DNA of 64,000 nucleotides from Candidatus Methanomethylicaceae archaeon (GCA_015660995.1 JACTUC010000025.1:24271-88270); one strand, 5' to 3'. Counted from the first letter of the stretch, positions 27,219 to 36,499 are shown. Notes: generated by a model from the letters alone, not told the origin. Translations and numbers: made by a program.

Positions 27219-29228
27219 TTACCTGATGTTCGAGCCGGGCGGAACTGCACGATCGGGAGAAAGAAGTGATACAGTGTCTTCGCTCTCAGCAGCTAGCAGC
27301 ATAACTTCAGATTTTAAGCCAAAGAGCGTAGCTGGCTCGATGTTGGTCAGCACTGCAATCTTCTTCTTCAAAAGCTCCTCGGGTGAGTAGTATTTTGCTA
27401 TCCCCGCAACGCAGGATTTCCGACCAAACTCACCAAGGTCCACCTCAAGGTGTAGCAAGTCTCTAGAGCCTTTGACGTGCTCCACCTTGACTACCTCTCC
27501 TATAGCAATTTTTGCTTTTTTGAAGTCCTCGATCTTGATCCTCGGTCCGACGTCCTTGAAGGGTATAAGGTTTGCCTTGACTTGACCAACATCTGCCGGC
27601 AGCACTTTCTTGAATAACGGAGTCGATTTACCTAGTTCATGCCCTGCCTTCATTGGTTCTTTGCACGCTGACCATTTGGTCTTATGGACTGAGCCTTCAA
27701 TATTAAGTACGTTCCATATTTTTTCCGATGTGAACGGCAGGAATGGCGACAGAAGGCTGCCAAGTGCCTTTACTACTTGGGCAGATGCGTAGAGTGTAGC
27801 AGCTGCCTTGTTGGGATCAGTCTTTATAGTGATCCAAGGAGCGGAGTTGTTGAGGTACTTGTTCCCCTCATGAGATAACGCAAATATGCTCATCAATGCA
27901 TCTCTGAACCTGAAGGCCTCGAGCGCTTCCGCGACCTCCTTCTCTGTCTTTTCAACCAAAGCCAACAAGTTGTTGTCTTCATCAGATAGGGTTGCCTTAG
28001 GGATCCTTGAATTGAAGAATCTCTCTATGAAGGTAAGGGTCCTGTGTATAAAGTTGCCAAGCACATCTGCCAGCTCATCATTGTGGCGTTTTATGAACTC
28101 GTCCACCGAGAAATCCGCATCCCTCTCGAGGGGGGCGACTGCCAACAGGTAGTAGCGCATTGGATCTGGGTCGAAGTTCTTGAGATATTCGTCTATGCCG
28201 ATGAACCAGCCCCTGCTCTTTGACATCTTCTTGTTCTCAAGAGTCAGGTACTCCCCTGCGATGATAGAGCGAGGGAGATTGTATTCCGCTGTACCCATTA
28301 GGATGGCTGGCCAGAAAATTGCGTGGTGGTATATTATGTCCTTGCCTATGAAGTGGATTGCCCTGCCATTCCCCTGCCAATACCTTTTCCATCCATCAGG
28401 CTCCCCCTTAGATGCAAAATAAGCTTTTGTGGACGAGATGTATCCAATTGGAGCATCGAACCAGACGTAAATGACCTTGCCATCCGCTCCTTCGACTGGA
28501 ACGGGAACACCCCATGTCATGTCTCTGGTGATGCACCAATCTTTAAGTCCCTCTTTTATCCAACCCAGAGCATAATTCTTCACGTTTGCTGGGATATTCG
28601 GGTTGTTCTCCAGCCATTCCCCTAATCGATCCTGAAATGCAGTTAGTTTGAAGAACCAATGCTTAGTGGTGGAAAGCTCTGGCTTTGTTCCGCATATAGC
28701 GCAAGATGGCCCCTTGAGGTCTATTGGGCGCAAGTACCTGCCACACGAGTCGCACGAATCCCCACGTGCGCCATCAAAACCACAGTACGGGCATTGTCCT
28801 TCCACATATCTATCTGGAAGGTATTTTTCACATCTTGGGCACCGGAGTTGCTCCAGCTCCTGCTCGTAGATGAAGCCATTGCCAAGGAGTTTTATGAAGA
28901 ACTCCTGCGTAGTTTCGTAATGTATCTTTTCAGTAGTTCTTGAAAAGAAATCGAAACTGCAACCCATGCGCTCGTAGTCGTCCCTAATTAGCGGGTAGTA
29001 ACGATCGACAATCTCCTTTGGAGAGACCTTCTCTTTCTCAGCCCTCAAGGCTATTGGAGTGCCATGCTCATCGGTGGCACAAATGAATATCACGTCTCTC
29101 CCAGCCCGCCTGAGATACCTGACATAGACGTCGGCTGGGAGATAAGTTGACCTTAAGTGCCCCAAATGAGGACGGTCGTTGGTATAGGGTAATGCTGAAG
29201 TTACAACAAGTGGCTCGTGCTTCTCCAT
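27219..29228 (-). CDS. metG: Methionyl-tRNA synthetase with C-terminal tRNA-binding domain
   Basis: A 669-residue class I synthetase: LPYTNDRPHLGHLRS (HIGH motif) near residue 12, a zinc knuckle region with two CxxC pairs (CPRCEKYLP, CPYCGFDG, CDSCGRYL, CAICGTK), and the KMSKS loop (ENKKMSKSRGW). A fused C-terminal EMAPII/Trbp111 tRNA-binding domain (about residues 565-669) follows. The ATG at 29228 has GAGGTAA just upstream. The frame is open for 37 more codons upstream but without family similarity. Confidence 0.94.
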   Translation of the reverse strand: MEKHEPLVVTSALPYTNDRPHLGHLRSTYLPADVYVRYLRRAGRDVIFICATDEHGTPIALRAEKEKVSPKEIVDRYYPLIRDDYERMGCSFDFFSRTTEKIHYETTQEFFIKLLGNGFIYEQELEQLRCPRCEKYLPDRYVEGQCPYCGFDGARGDSCDSCGRYLRPIDLKGPSCAICGTKPELSTTKHWFFKLTAFQDRLGEWLENNPNIPANVKNYALGWIKEGLKDWCITRDMTWGVPVPVEGADGKVIYVWFDAPIGYISSTKAYFASKGEPDGWKRYWQGNGRAIHFIGKDIIYHHAIFWPAILMGTAEYNLPRSIIAGEYLTLENKKMSKSRGWFIGIDEYLKNFDPDPMRYYLLAVAPLERDADFSVDEFIKRHNDELADVLGNFIHRTLTFIERFFNSRIPKATLSDEDNNLLALVEKTEKEVAEALEAFRFRDALMSIFALSHEGNKYLNNSAPWITIKTDPNKAAATLYASAQVVKALGSLLSPFLPFTSEKIWNVLNIEGSVHKTKWSACKEPMKAGHELGKSTPLFKKVLPADVGQVKANLIPFKDVGPRIKIEDFKKAKIAIGEVVKVEHVKGSRDLLHLEVDLGEFGRKSCVAGIAKYYSPEELLKKKIAVLTNIEPATLFGLKSEVMLLAAESEDTVSLLSPDRAVPPGSNIR

Positions 29229-29397
29229 TGTAATTACCTCGGGATTGGTTCTACTATTGGTAGTGGTGCTTATTCTTATTTCATTTTGTTTTTGGTTTAT
29301 TTGAGGCGATCCTAGACACACCAAGGAGGTATGATGCAAAAACGATGCGTCTAAGGTTTATTAAGGTGGTGCTAATTTCTCTAATTGTGGAATTCAT

Positions 29398-29805
29398 ATG
29401 GATTACGATGCCCTTTTGGAGAGAGGTCTCTCGAAAATACCTGAGAAGGCGACGAAGTCGTCTAAGTATGAGACGCCGCAGACCGAGCCTTCTATAATTG
29501 GTGCAAAGACCGTCATCTACAACTTCAAAGAGATCGCTGAAAGGCTGAACAGGACCCCGAATCATCTACTGAAGTTCATTGTGAGGGAGCTTGCGACTTC
29601 GGGTGCCCTTGAAGACTCAAGAGCGACCCTTCAGGGGAGGTTTACGAAAGAGGCTCTTGACGAGCTGGTTGTGAGGTATATCAAGGCTTATGTTTTGTGC
29701 GGATCCTGCAACAAGCCTGACACGAAGCTTGTAAGAGAAGACAGGCTAACGTTCATATCATGTGAAGTTTGTGGGGCCAAGAATCCCGCAAAGACTCTGA
29801 TGTGA
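29398..29805 (+). CDS. Translation initiation factor aIF2 subunit beta
   Basis: A 135-residue beta subunit of the initiator-tRNA-carrying factor. It has an N-terminal helix that binds the gamma subunit, a central domain (NFKEIAERLNRTPNHLLKFI), and a C-terminal zinc ribbon (CGSCNKPDTKL and CEVCGAKNP). It heads a translation cluster with a DUF424 gene and NMD3, all within 20 bp of each other. Confidence 0.93.
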   Translation: MDYDALLERGLSKIPEKATKSSKYETPQTEPSIIGAKTVIYNFKEIAERLNRTPNHLLKFIVRELATSGALEDSRATLQGRFTKEALDELVVRYIKAYVLCGSCNKPDTKLVREDRLTFISCEVCGAKNPAKTLM

Positions 29806-29815
29806 GTGAAGGACA

Positions 29816-30124
29816 ATGGTTGAAGGGGCAGTCTACGTCAAGGTATGGCAGATCAGACTTGGCGAGACCATGGTCGCGGTTTGTGACTGCGACGTTATGG
29901 GAAAGAAGATTACCGATGGAAAGCTTGTACTCGACGTCTGTAAGGAATTCTATGGCGAGGAGAAAATTGCGGCTGATGCGGCGATAGATCTCCTAAAAAG
30001 AGCCACAGTGGCAAACCTTGTCGGGAAAGATGCTGTGAAGTGCGGAATTGAAGCTGGATTGATCCACAGAGAAGCGGTGATATGTGTCGGAGGGGTCCAG
30101 CATGCGCAGTTCATCCAGATCTGA
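29816..30124 (+). CDS. DUF424 family protein
   Basis: A 102-residue protein of the archaeal DUF424 family, which is nearly always found next to aIF2-beta and NMD3. Motifs include VCDCDVMGKK and VGKDAVKCGIEAGLIH. The function is unknown; the conserved neighbourhood suggests a translation role. ATG start 10 bp after aIF2-beta. Confidence 0.82.
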   Translation: MVEGAVYVKVWQIRLGETMVAVCDCDVMGKKITDGKLVLDVCKEFYGEEKIAADAAIDLLKRATVANLVGKDAVKCGIEAGLIHREAVICVGGVQHAQFIQI

Positions 30125-30135
30125 AGGGCTGAAAC

Positions 30136-31236
30136 ATGCGTAGATTCTGTCCCAAATGCGGATCCGAAGGGCAGAGCTTGATCCATGGGTTATGCGAGAC
30201 ATGTTTTTGGGAGGATGCGCTGGACGCTTTTCCTAGGCTAATATTGCTGACGATGTGCAGCTCCTGTTTCTGTCATTTGCAAGGCAAGAGGTGGGTACGA
30301 AGGAGGGAGGGAGCCGATGAAGAGAAAGTCATAGAGGGAGCAAAAGAGGAGCTGCTCAAGACCGCAGACTTGACTGAGGGCGTCGAGATCCGTGATATTG
30401 ATGGAAGGATTACTGAGTGGTTCAAGTCCGGTCTCCCGAAGACGGTGGAGTTGGAGGCAGAGGTCCAAGAAAAGTCCAGCGGATTGTCCAGAAAAGCGAA
30501 GACTTTGGTAAGCATTGATTACAGGCTCTGCCATGATTGTTACTGCGTTGCCAGCGGCAAATATGACGCTCTAGTCCAGATAAGGGCAGACGGGAGGAAG
30601 CTTGACAGCGAAGACAGAAAAATCCTGAAGACTATCTTTGAGAGATTTTATAGAAGAACGGAAGGTCGTGGGAGATCAGATGTCACAGACGTGAAGGACA
30701 ATGAGGGCGGAGTAGATGTAAAGTTTCTGACCATGAATATGGCAAGAATGTTTGTCAGGGAATTCTCAGACACCACTGGTGCCTCTCTGTTTGAAAGCGC
30801 AAGAGTCATGGGGAGGAGCACCGGGGGTACTCACTACAGGACGACGATCGCGGTCAAGCTGCCAATATTCAGGGTTGGCGAATTGATTGAGGGAGAAGGA
30901 ACGTTATACCAGATCGTGGGATACCACAGGGGAAGAGCTGTTGTAGAGGCGCTCAAAGAAAGAGGAAGGAAGAGATCACTGTCCAGAGATCAATTGGATG
31001 CCTCCCACAGGGTAGGGTTCAACGAATACAAAAGGGTAAGACTTGATTCGAAGACGAAAGTTGCGGGCACCTTCTTCGATTTGGAAGAGAAAAGGTTTTT
31101 TGAGTTACCTTCTGGGATCGTTCCACGCAACATGAATGAGGGGGATGTGGGAATAATGATAACCATCGATGGAAAAGAAAATATTTTCAAGACAGGCGAG
31201 AAGAGCTATCAAAAGAGTGAAGGTCAGCTACAGTAA
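30136..31236 (+). CDS. NMD3-family ribosome-associated protein
   Basis: 366 residues with the N-terminal zinc domain of NMD3: CPKCGSEGQSLIHGLCETCFW, then CSSCFCHLQG, then CHDCYCVASG. An RNA-binding core follows. In eukaryotes NMD3 is the nuclear export adaptor of the large ribosomal subunit; archaeal homologues bind the large subunit but have no export task. Starts 11 bp after DUF424. Confidence 0.9.
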   Translation: MRRFCPKCGSEGQSLIHGLCETCFWEDALDAFPRLILLTMCSSCFCHLQGKRWVRRREGADEEKVIEGAKEELLKTADLTEGVEIRDIDGRITEWFKSGLPKTVELEAEVQEKSSGLSRKAKTLVSIDYRLCHDCYCVASGKYDALVQIRADGRKLDSEDRKILKTIFERFYRRTEGRGRSDVTDVKDNEGGVDVKFLTMNMARMFVREFSDTTGASLFESARVMGRSTGGTHYRTTIAVKLPIFRVGELIEGEGTLYQIVGYHRGRAVVEALKERGRKRSLSRDQLDASHRVGFNEYKRVRLDSKTKVAGTFFDLEEKRFFELPSGIVPRNMNEGDVGIMITIDGKENIFKTGEKSYQKSEGQLQ

Positions 31237-31276
31237 ATACTAGTCAGTTGTAGTACGCGCGAGCTGGCAGGATTGT

Positions 31277-31366
31277 TGGCGGGCCCGTCGGGATTTGAAC
31301 CCGAGACCAACGGGTTTCTTCGTTTTCTTAAAAGCCCGCTGCTCTACCGTACTGAGCTACGGGCCC
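31277..31366 (-). tRNA. tRNA-Lys (TTT) with a 13-nt intron, CCA encoded
   Basis: Mature tRNA: acceptor GGGCCCG/CGGGCCC, D-stem GCTC/GAGC, anticodon stem GCGGG/CCCGT, loop CTTTTAA (anticodon TTT), T-loop TTCAAAT, discriminator G at 31280, CCA at 31277-31279. The intron (31316-31328) sits at the canonical 37/38 site. CTTT pairs with GAAG as the 4-bp central helix, and both 3-nt bulges (TA|A and AA|A) are present, so a complete BHB motif forms around a six-base loop. Confidence 0.93.
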
Positions 31367-31480
31367 TCATTAGAGGGAAGTGCGGCTTACTATTAAAATT
31401 TTTCAATTGCATTCATGCTGAGAGTGTATTATAGGAAAGGTTGTCGAGTTGGCTTTCATGGTTTCATGTTTTTAGCACAA

Positions 31481-31490
31481 TTTATAAAGA
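31481..31490 (+). promoter_or_regulatory. TATA promoter of hisS
   Basis: TTTATAAAGA lies 31-40 bp before the hisS ATG at 31521, giving a leader of about 10 nt that includes GGTTGGAG. Confidence 0.5.
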
Positions 31491-31520
31491 GCCGGGGAAA
31501 AAGAGGGGTTGGAGATTCCG

Positions 31521-32816
31521 ATGAAGTTTGGAAGACCAAGAGGTACTAGGGACTTCCTGCCACCAGAAATGAGGATAAGAAGGTCCATACTGGACAAGGT
31601 AAGGCAAGTCTTCGAACAACATGGCTTCGAGGAGATGGATACCCCGGCCATGGAGTTGTGGGAAGTCCTATCAACCAAGGGTGGGGATGACGTCGAACGT
31701 CAGATCTATAAATTCCAGGATAAAGGCGAAAGGTGGTTGGGATTAAGGTTTGACCTCACTGTTCCACTCGCGAGGGTAGTTGCTGGCACACCTGACCTTG
31801 TCAAGCCTTTTAAAAGGTACAACATCTCCAAGGTTTGGAGGTACGAGGAGCCTCAAGGCGGCAGGTTTAGGGAATTTCTCCAAGCAGACATAGACATCGT
31901 CGGCTCCTCAAGGATGGAGGCAGATATGGAATGCGTCTCGACAGCCGTGGATGCACTCAAGGAATTGGGGTTGGAGGACTTCGAGGTTAAGATGAACGAC
32001 AGGAAATTGCTTGAAGGAATGGTCGAGAGCCTCGATATCAAGGAACGGTTCGGGAACAGCGTCTTCAGAGCGCTCGATAAGCTCGAGAAGATAGGGGAGG
32101 AAGGCACTATGAAAGATCTCGCCGAGATGGGGCTTGATGAAGTAACTGTTGAGAAGATAACAGGATTCACACGCCTAAAAGGTGAAGAGGCACTGGAATA
32201 TGCGAGCAGTCAATTTGGATCATCCAAGATGACTCTGGACGGGATAGCTGAGCTGAGAAGGCTTGCAGAACTGTCGGATTCCTTCGGCCTTAGTAACTTG
32301 CGCATAGATTTCAGCCTTGTCAGGGGATTGGATTACTACACTGGGCCGGTGTTTGAAGTCAAGGCAGGCGGTGTCCAAGTGGGTAGTGTGGCAGGAGGGG
32401 GAAGATACGATGGTCTAATTGAGAAATTTGGCGGACCACCCACTCCTGCTACAGGAATATCCTTGGGCATAGAGAGGCTGTATGAAGTTCTCTTTGAAAG
32501 GGTGAGAAACGAGATGAAGCCCACCAGAATAGAGGTGTTTGTAGCCAATGTAAACGAGGGCGTAGCGTTGGACGCAATAAGGTTAAGCCAGGAACTCCTT
32601 AGAAGGGGGGTTGCAGCGGAGCCAGACCTCATGGGGAGAAAGCTCGGTAGGCAGCTCGAATATGCTAATAGCAAAAGGATACCATACGTTCTTGTCGTTG
32701 GTCCTGACGAGCTTAAAACGAAAAAGTTCAAGCTCAAGGACATGGTGGGGAACCGTGAGATTGTTGCCGGTCTTGATCAAGTCGTCAATATTGCAAAGGG
32801 GCAGATTAACGAGTAA
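31521..32816 (+). CDS. hisS: Histidyl-tRNA synthetase
   Basis: A 431-residue class II synthetase. Motif 1 region FGRPRGTRDFLPPE, motif 2 KVWRYEEPQGGRFREF, the HisA motif GLDYYTGPVFEV and motif 3 region TGISLGIERLYE are all present, with the anticodon-binding domain at the C-terminus. ATG 31521 has GGAG 6 nt upstream. It overlaps the convergent prenyltransferase by 11 bp. Confidence 0.94.
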   Translation: MKFGRPRGTRDFLPPEMRIRRSILDKVRQVFEQHGFEEMDTPAMELWEVLSTKGGDDVERQIYKFQDKGERWLGLRFDLTVPLARVVAGTPDLVKPFKRYNISKVWRYEEPQGGRFREFLQADIDIVGSSRMEADMECVSTAVDALKELGLEDFEVKMNDRKLLEGMVESLDIKERFGNSVFRALDKLEKIGEEGTMKDLAEMGLDEVTVEKITGFTRLKGEEALEYASSQFGSSKMTLDGIAELRRLAELSDSFGLSNLRIDFSLVRGLDYYTGPVFEVKAGGVQVGSVAGGGRYDGLIEKFGGPPTPATGISLGIERLYEVLFERVRNEMKPTRIEVFVANVNEGVALDAIRLSQELLRRGVAAEPDLMGRKLGRQLEYANSKRIPYVLVVGPDELKTKKFKLKDMVGNREIVAGLDQVVNIAKGQINE

Positions 32817-33672
32817 TGCCGCCAACGAAGAAAGCCACCAACGCAAGCAGCATCCAGATCCTTGCCTGAGTCTTCACCTTAAGGGCGGCTTCTCTGCTTT
32901 GATTTCTCATGATATAGACTGAGGAGTATACGAAACCGGCATCTACGATCAGGACGATCAACAAGTAGAAGATGCTAAGATTTCCCCAGATGTATGGGAT
33001 CGGCGTTATCAATACAGGCAAGATGTAGAAGATTGCAGCTCCTAAAGCGGCAGTCTTAGACCCGTTGACCAAGGCGATTGTCTTTATCCCTTTTATTCTG
33101 TCGCCCTCAATGTCAGCAATTCCTTTGGTGATCTCCCTGCCTACGCTGGCAAGGAATGCCAGTAGGAAAAATACAGTGACGGTAACGTCGATAGTGTTAG
33201 AAACAGCGATCCCTCCAAAAAGGAAGGGGACCGCGATGCAGAAGGCTACCATCATGTTCCCTGGGAGGCCTAGCTTTTTGCCATGCAAGTTGTATGACAG
33301 CGAGATTATGAAAGTGAATATGGCAAGAATCACGGCGTAAGTCGATATTGGGACAGCGGAAAGGACCCCGAAAAAAACAAACAAAACGCCAAATGTGGTG
33401 GCAGCATTTTTTGATACAGCGCCGGAAGGGAGAGGCCTATCCGGTGCATTTATTCGATCGATTTCAATGTCTACTATGTCATTCATCACCATGGCAGAGG
33501 CGGTAAGGAAGAAAGAGACCAAGAAGCCGAAAAGCATCTGGAATGCGCCAGGTATTCCTCCCGATATGGCGACCTCACCAACGATTACCGCAAGCCCCAT
33601 CATTACAGCATTTACAGGGCGGATAATTTTTACATAGGCTGATATCTTATAGGGTGACTTCGGAGGCGTCAT
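32806..33672 (-). CDS. Geranylgeranylglyceryl-phosphate geranylgeranyltransferase (UbiA family)
   Basis: A 288-residue membrane prenyltransferase with about eight hydrophobic segments. The two Asp motifs are NDIVDIEIDRINAPDRPLPSG near residue 65 and DIEGDRIKGIKT near residue 190. This is the archaeal DGGGP synthase type, which adds the second C20 chain to glycerol-1-phosphate in ether lipids and would use isoprenoids made via the mevalonate operon at 1113-4047. Overlaps the endA frame by 26 bp. Confidence 0.88.
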   Translation of the reverse strand: MTPPKSPYKISAYVKIIRPVNAVMMGLAVIVGEVAISGGIPGAFQMLFGFLVSFFLTASAMVMNDIVDIEIDRINAPDRPLPSGAVSKNAATTFGVLFVFFGVLSAVPISTYAVILAIFTFIISLSYNLHGKKLGLPGNMMVAFCIAVPFLFGGIAVSNTIDVTVTVFFLLAFLASVGREITKGIADIEGDRIKGIKTIALVNGSKTAALGAAIFYILPVLITPIPYIWGNLSIFYLLIVLIVDAGFVYSSVYIMRNQSREAALKVKTQARIWMLLALVAFFVGGITR

Positions 33673-34177
33673 AGTAGGTTATCTCCCCCTGACGGTCGAT
33701 TATCGCAAGGATTAAGTCTTTCTTGGAGAGTTTTGCAGAACTCGAGATTGAGGAGAGTTCATTTATTGCGATTGGTTCCCCTTCAATGAGCCCATAGATA
33801 AGATATTTCGCAGGCTCTTTTCCCATAAGCGCTCCCCTTCGATAGACCCTGTATTCAAGCTGTGGTCCATAGCCAGGTTTTACCAAGTAGCCTCTTCTGC
33901 GCAGATCAGAATATAGGAGAAAGCGAAGCCAAAGATCCTGATCTTCCTTTGAAAGGGATTCTACGAGCTCCGGAAAGGTAAGCTGTTTGCCAGACTCTAT
34001 CAGTTGGATCTTGTCCCTTTCCAGAAGGTAAAGGATCTCTACATCGGATAGGATCAGCTTGCCCGAGTCCATCTCACCAATTGATCCCTGTTGGCAAACC
34101 CGATCAGCATCTGGCCCGGAGATCGACCCTTTCTTGTTATTCAGGATGCATTTAGGGGACTCCGACAACGCGAACAC
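33647..34177 (-). CDS. endA: tRNA-splicing endonuclease family protein (EndA)
   Basis: 176 residues covering both domains of archaeal EndA; the C-terminal half has YSDLRRRGYLVKPGYG, EYRVYRRGALMGKEPAKYLIYG and KKDLILAIIDRQGEITYY. The catalytic Tyr and Lys positions look kept. The His expected ten residues after the Tyr is Pro here (Y-x9-P), so this may be a structural or unusual subunit. GTG start at 34177; a shorter start at 34072 would lose part of the N-terminal domain. EndA cuts tRNA introns such as those in this window. Confidence 0.82.
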   Translation of the reverse strand: MFALSESPKCILNNKKGSISGPDADRVCQQGSIGEMDSGKLILSDVEILYLLERDKIQLIESGKQLTFPELVESLSKEDQDLWLRFLLYSDLRRRGYLVKPGYGPQLEYRVYRRGALMGKEPAKYLIYGLIEGEPIAINELSSISSSAKLSKKDLILAIIDRQGEITYYDASEVTL

Positions 34178-34208
34178 CTTAATTCCTAGTAAAGGTAATG
34201 CTATCTAT

Positions 34209-34709
34209 ATGCCCTTCGAAGAGGAGTTATTAGCGTTTCTAAAGGGCAATAGAAGATTATTGCTGGTCGGCATTGGTAGCAGCGTTAGGAAGGATGATGC
34301 TGCGGGCGTAAGGGTTATTTCAAGGCTTCGTGGGAAAGTGCCTAAGGTCGTAGGGTTAATGAACTGTGGCACCATCCCAGAGAACTTTTTTTCCAGCATA
34401 AAGAAGCTGGCCCCATCGTACATGGTCTTCTTCGACGCAGTTGATATGGGGGAAGAGCCAGGGTTTTTTACATTTGTGGATGAGAATGCTCTAGTCGCCC
34501 AGTCAGTTTCAACCCACAAGCAATCTTTGAAGATATTCTTTAATGTCTTGAGGGGGGGGCTCCCTACTGCGCAGATTCGCTTAGTGGGGATCCAACCGAA
34601 GACAACTGATTTCGGAATAGGGCTCAGCGCTCCCGTCGATAAGGGCTTAAGGGCGCTAACGGAGATAATCATCAATGCACTGAAGGAGAGAGACCATGAG
34701 GACCATTGA
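34209..34709 (+). CDS. Hydrogenase maturation protease-like (HycI/HyaD family)
   Basis: A 166-residue endopeptidase-family protein with VGIGSSVRKDDAAG (metal-binding acidic position) near residue 20 and FFDAVDMGEEPG near residue 75. The family trims the C-terminus of NiFe-hydrogenase large subunits. No hydrogenase subunit lies in the window, so the target, if any, is elsewhere. It overlaps mtnA by 14 bp. Confidence 0.78.
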   Translation: MPFEEELLAFLKGNRRLLLVGIGSSVRKDDAAGVRVISRLRGKVPKVVGLMNCGTIPENFFSSIKKLAPSYMVFFDAVDMGEEPGFFTFVDENALVAQSVSTHKQSLKIFFNVLRGGLPTAQIRLVGIQPKTTDFGIGLSAPVDKGLRALTEIIINALKERDHEDH

Positions 34710-35718
34710 GTGGAAGGGCGATGCCGTATATTTTATTGATCAAACCAAATTGCCGAGAAGGCTTATCATAGCTAAATGCGACGATCACGAGGAGCTTGCC
34801 AGAGCCATTGAGAACATGAAGATTAGGGGCGCTCCTGCATTGGGAGTGGCTGCAGCAATGGGGATAGCTCTGGCAGCAAAGAACAGCAAGGGCAAGACAG
34901 CTGATGAGATTAAAAGTGATCTCGTCGCGGCATCCAAGCGAATACGGTCAACAAGACCGACCGCCAGAAACCTCTTTTGGGGGCTGGAACGCATGGAAAG
35001 AGTGTGGAGGAGGGAGAAGGATCCTTCAAAACTCATTGATCGTGTCATCAAGGAAGCGGGCATTATCGCAGATGAGGATGTGCAGCTTTGCAGAGGAATA
35101 GGAAGGCATGGAGCTGAATTGATCTTTGATGGAGACAACATACTTACGCACTGCAACGCAGGTGGTCTTGCATGTGTGGAATATGGGACTGCACTCGGCG
35201 TAATCCGAAGCGCTGTGGCAGGCGGAAAGAAGGTATTCGTCTACGCAACAGAGACAAGACCCCTGCTTCAGGGAGCACGTCTTACCGCATTTGAGCTGAA
35301 GAGCGAGGGGATTCCATTCAAGCTGATCACGGACAACATGGTTGGATACGTGATGCAGAAGGGTTTGGTGGACAAGGTTGTCGTTGGAGCAGATAGGATC
35401 ACGAAAAGAGGGGACGTCATCAACAAAATAGGGACCTACGGAATAGCGGTCTTAGCAAGAGCACATGGCATTCCTTTTTATGTGGCAGCCCCATCATCAA
35501 CCATTGATCTTTTGGTAAGGTCGGAGGAGATAGAGATAGAGGAACGAAAGGCGGAGGAGGTGACAACTGTCTGTGGCAAGAGTATCGCACCAAGGGGTAC
35601 AGATGTGCTTAACCCTGCCTTCGATCTTACGCCAAAGGAGCTCGTGAGTGCCATAATAACCGAGAAGGGAGTTGCCTACCCCCCCTACGACTTGTCAGTC
35701 CTTCTCGGGAAGAGTTAG
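34696..35718 (+). CDS. mtnA: Methylthioribose-1-phosphate isomerase family (MtnA)
   Basis: 340 residues of the eIF2B-like isomerase family, with RGAPALG near residue 44, the catalytic Cys in THCNAGGLA, and the catalytic Asp in VVGADRIT. Length and the N-terminal MRTIEWKGDAV fit MtnA better than the ribose-1,5-bisphosphate isomerase of the archaeal AMP pathway. No other methionine-salvage gene is nearby. Convergent with the next gene, overlapping by 24 bp. Confidence 0.84.
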   Translation: MRTIEWKGDAVYFIDQTKLPRRLIIAKCDDHEELARAIENMKIRGAPALGVAAAMGIALAAKNSKGKTADEIKSDLVAASKRIRSTRPTARNLFWGLERMERVWRREKDPSKLIDRVIKEAGIIADEDVQLCRGIGRHGAELIFDGDNILTHCNAGGLACVEYGTALGVIRSAVAGGKKVFVYATETRPLLQGARLTAFELKSEGIPFKLITDNMVGYVMQKGLVDKVVVGADRITKRGDVINKIGTYGIAVLARAHGIPFYVAAPSSTIDLLVRSEEIEIEERKAEEVTTVCGKSIAPRGTDVLNPAFDLTPKELVSAIITEKGVAYPPYDLSVLLGKS

Positions 35719-36456
35719 GATAGAGTGAATGGGGTACTTCGAGTTTTCATCAATCTCTTTCTTCCAGCGTTCGCCGACTGCGATGAGAACAAACACTGCG
35801 GCTATTTCAGCGCCGCTTCTACGTGCTAGATTTACAAGAGCTTTGAGCTGCTCCCCGGATCGCACTACGTCGTCAGTAATTAGGATGCTGTCTCTCCGCT
35901 CGATCCCGTTCTTTGGAAGGTAAAGGGAGACTTGGATGCCTGCCCTTGAGACTGTATAGGTTTCCTCAATGAAATTCGCTACGCCAATCTCCTTCTCCTT
36001 TTTTGCGTAGATGAACGGAACCCCGAATGCGTCAGCAATATGAACCGCAAGAGGGATGCCGTCAACAGCGACCGTAAGCACTTTGCTCACTCGTTTTCCG
36101 GCAAGTTTCTGCACAACGTGGTTGGCAATGAACCTCAGTAGAAGTGTATCGCCCACGATCTTTGTGTTGTCCAAAAAGCCACCCTTGTCAAAACCTACTT
36201 TATCCATTATGTGCCTGGTTACATCGTAGCCCTTTTCCAGCTTTGCCAGTATAGAGGTTGCCCTTTCGGGGCTAGGAAGTATATGTCCTTTCACGTAGCG
36301 GTTCAGAACCGTTATTGGAATGCCTGTAAGTTGCATAAGTTCCTGGTAGCTGTATAATTCCTTGGCGAGACGGAGGAACTCGACAGATCGTATTTGCATT
36401 TTAAGATATTCATACCTCGTCTCGTCTATCAAGCATGACCCCTCTGCAATACCCAT
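35695..36456 (-). CDS. HTH-phosphoribosyltransferase regulator (GfcR/PyrE-like)
   Basis: 253 residues: an N-terminal helix-turn-helix (YSYQELMQLTGIPITVLNRY) and a C-terminal phosphoribosyltransferase domain with the PRPP loop ILITDDVVRSGEQLKALV. This domain order is that of GfcR, the haloarchaeal regulator derived from orotate phosphoribosyltransferase. It probably binds DNA and senses a nucleotide or sugar phosphate. Start at ATG 36456, or ATG 36399 if the leading 19 residues are not translated. Confidence 0.78.
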   Translation of the reverse strand: MGIAEGSCLIDETRYEYLKMQIRSVEFLRLAKELYSYQELMQLTGIPITVLNRYVKGHILPSPERATSILAKLEKGYDVTRHIMDKVGFDKGGFLDNTKIVGDTLLLRFIANHVVQKLAGKRVSKVLTVAVDGIPLAVHIADAFGVPFIYAKKEKEIGVANFIEETYTVSRAGIQVSLYLPKNGIERRDSILITDDVVRSGEQLKALVNLARRSGAEIAAVFVLIAVGERWKKEIDENSKYPIHSILTLPEKD

Positions 36457-36499
36457 ATCATTTTTTACACAAGGGCTATTTTAATTTTTATATATTTGA

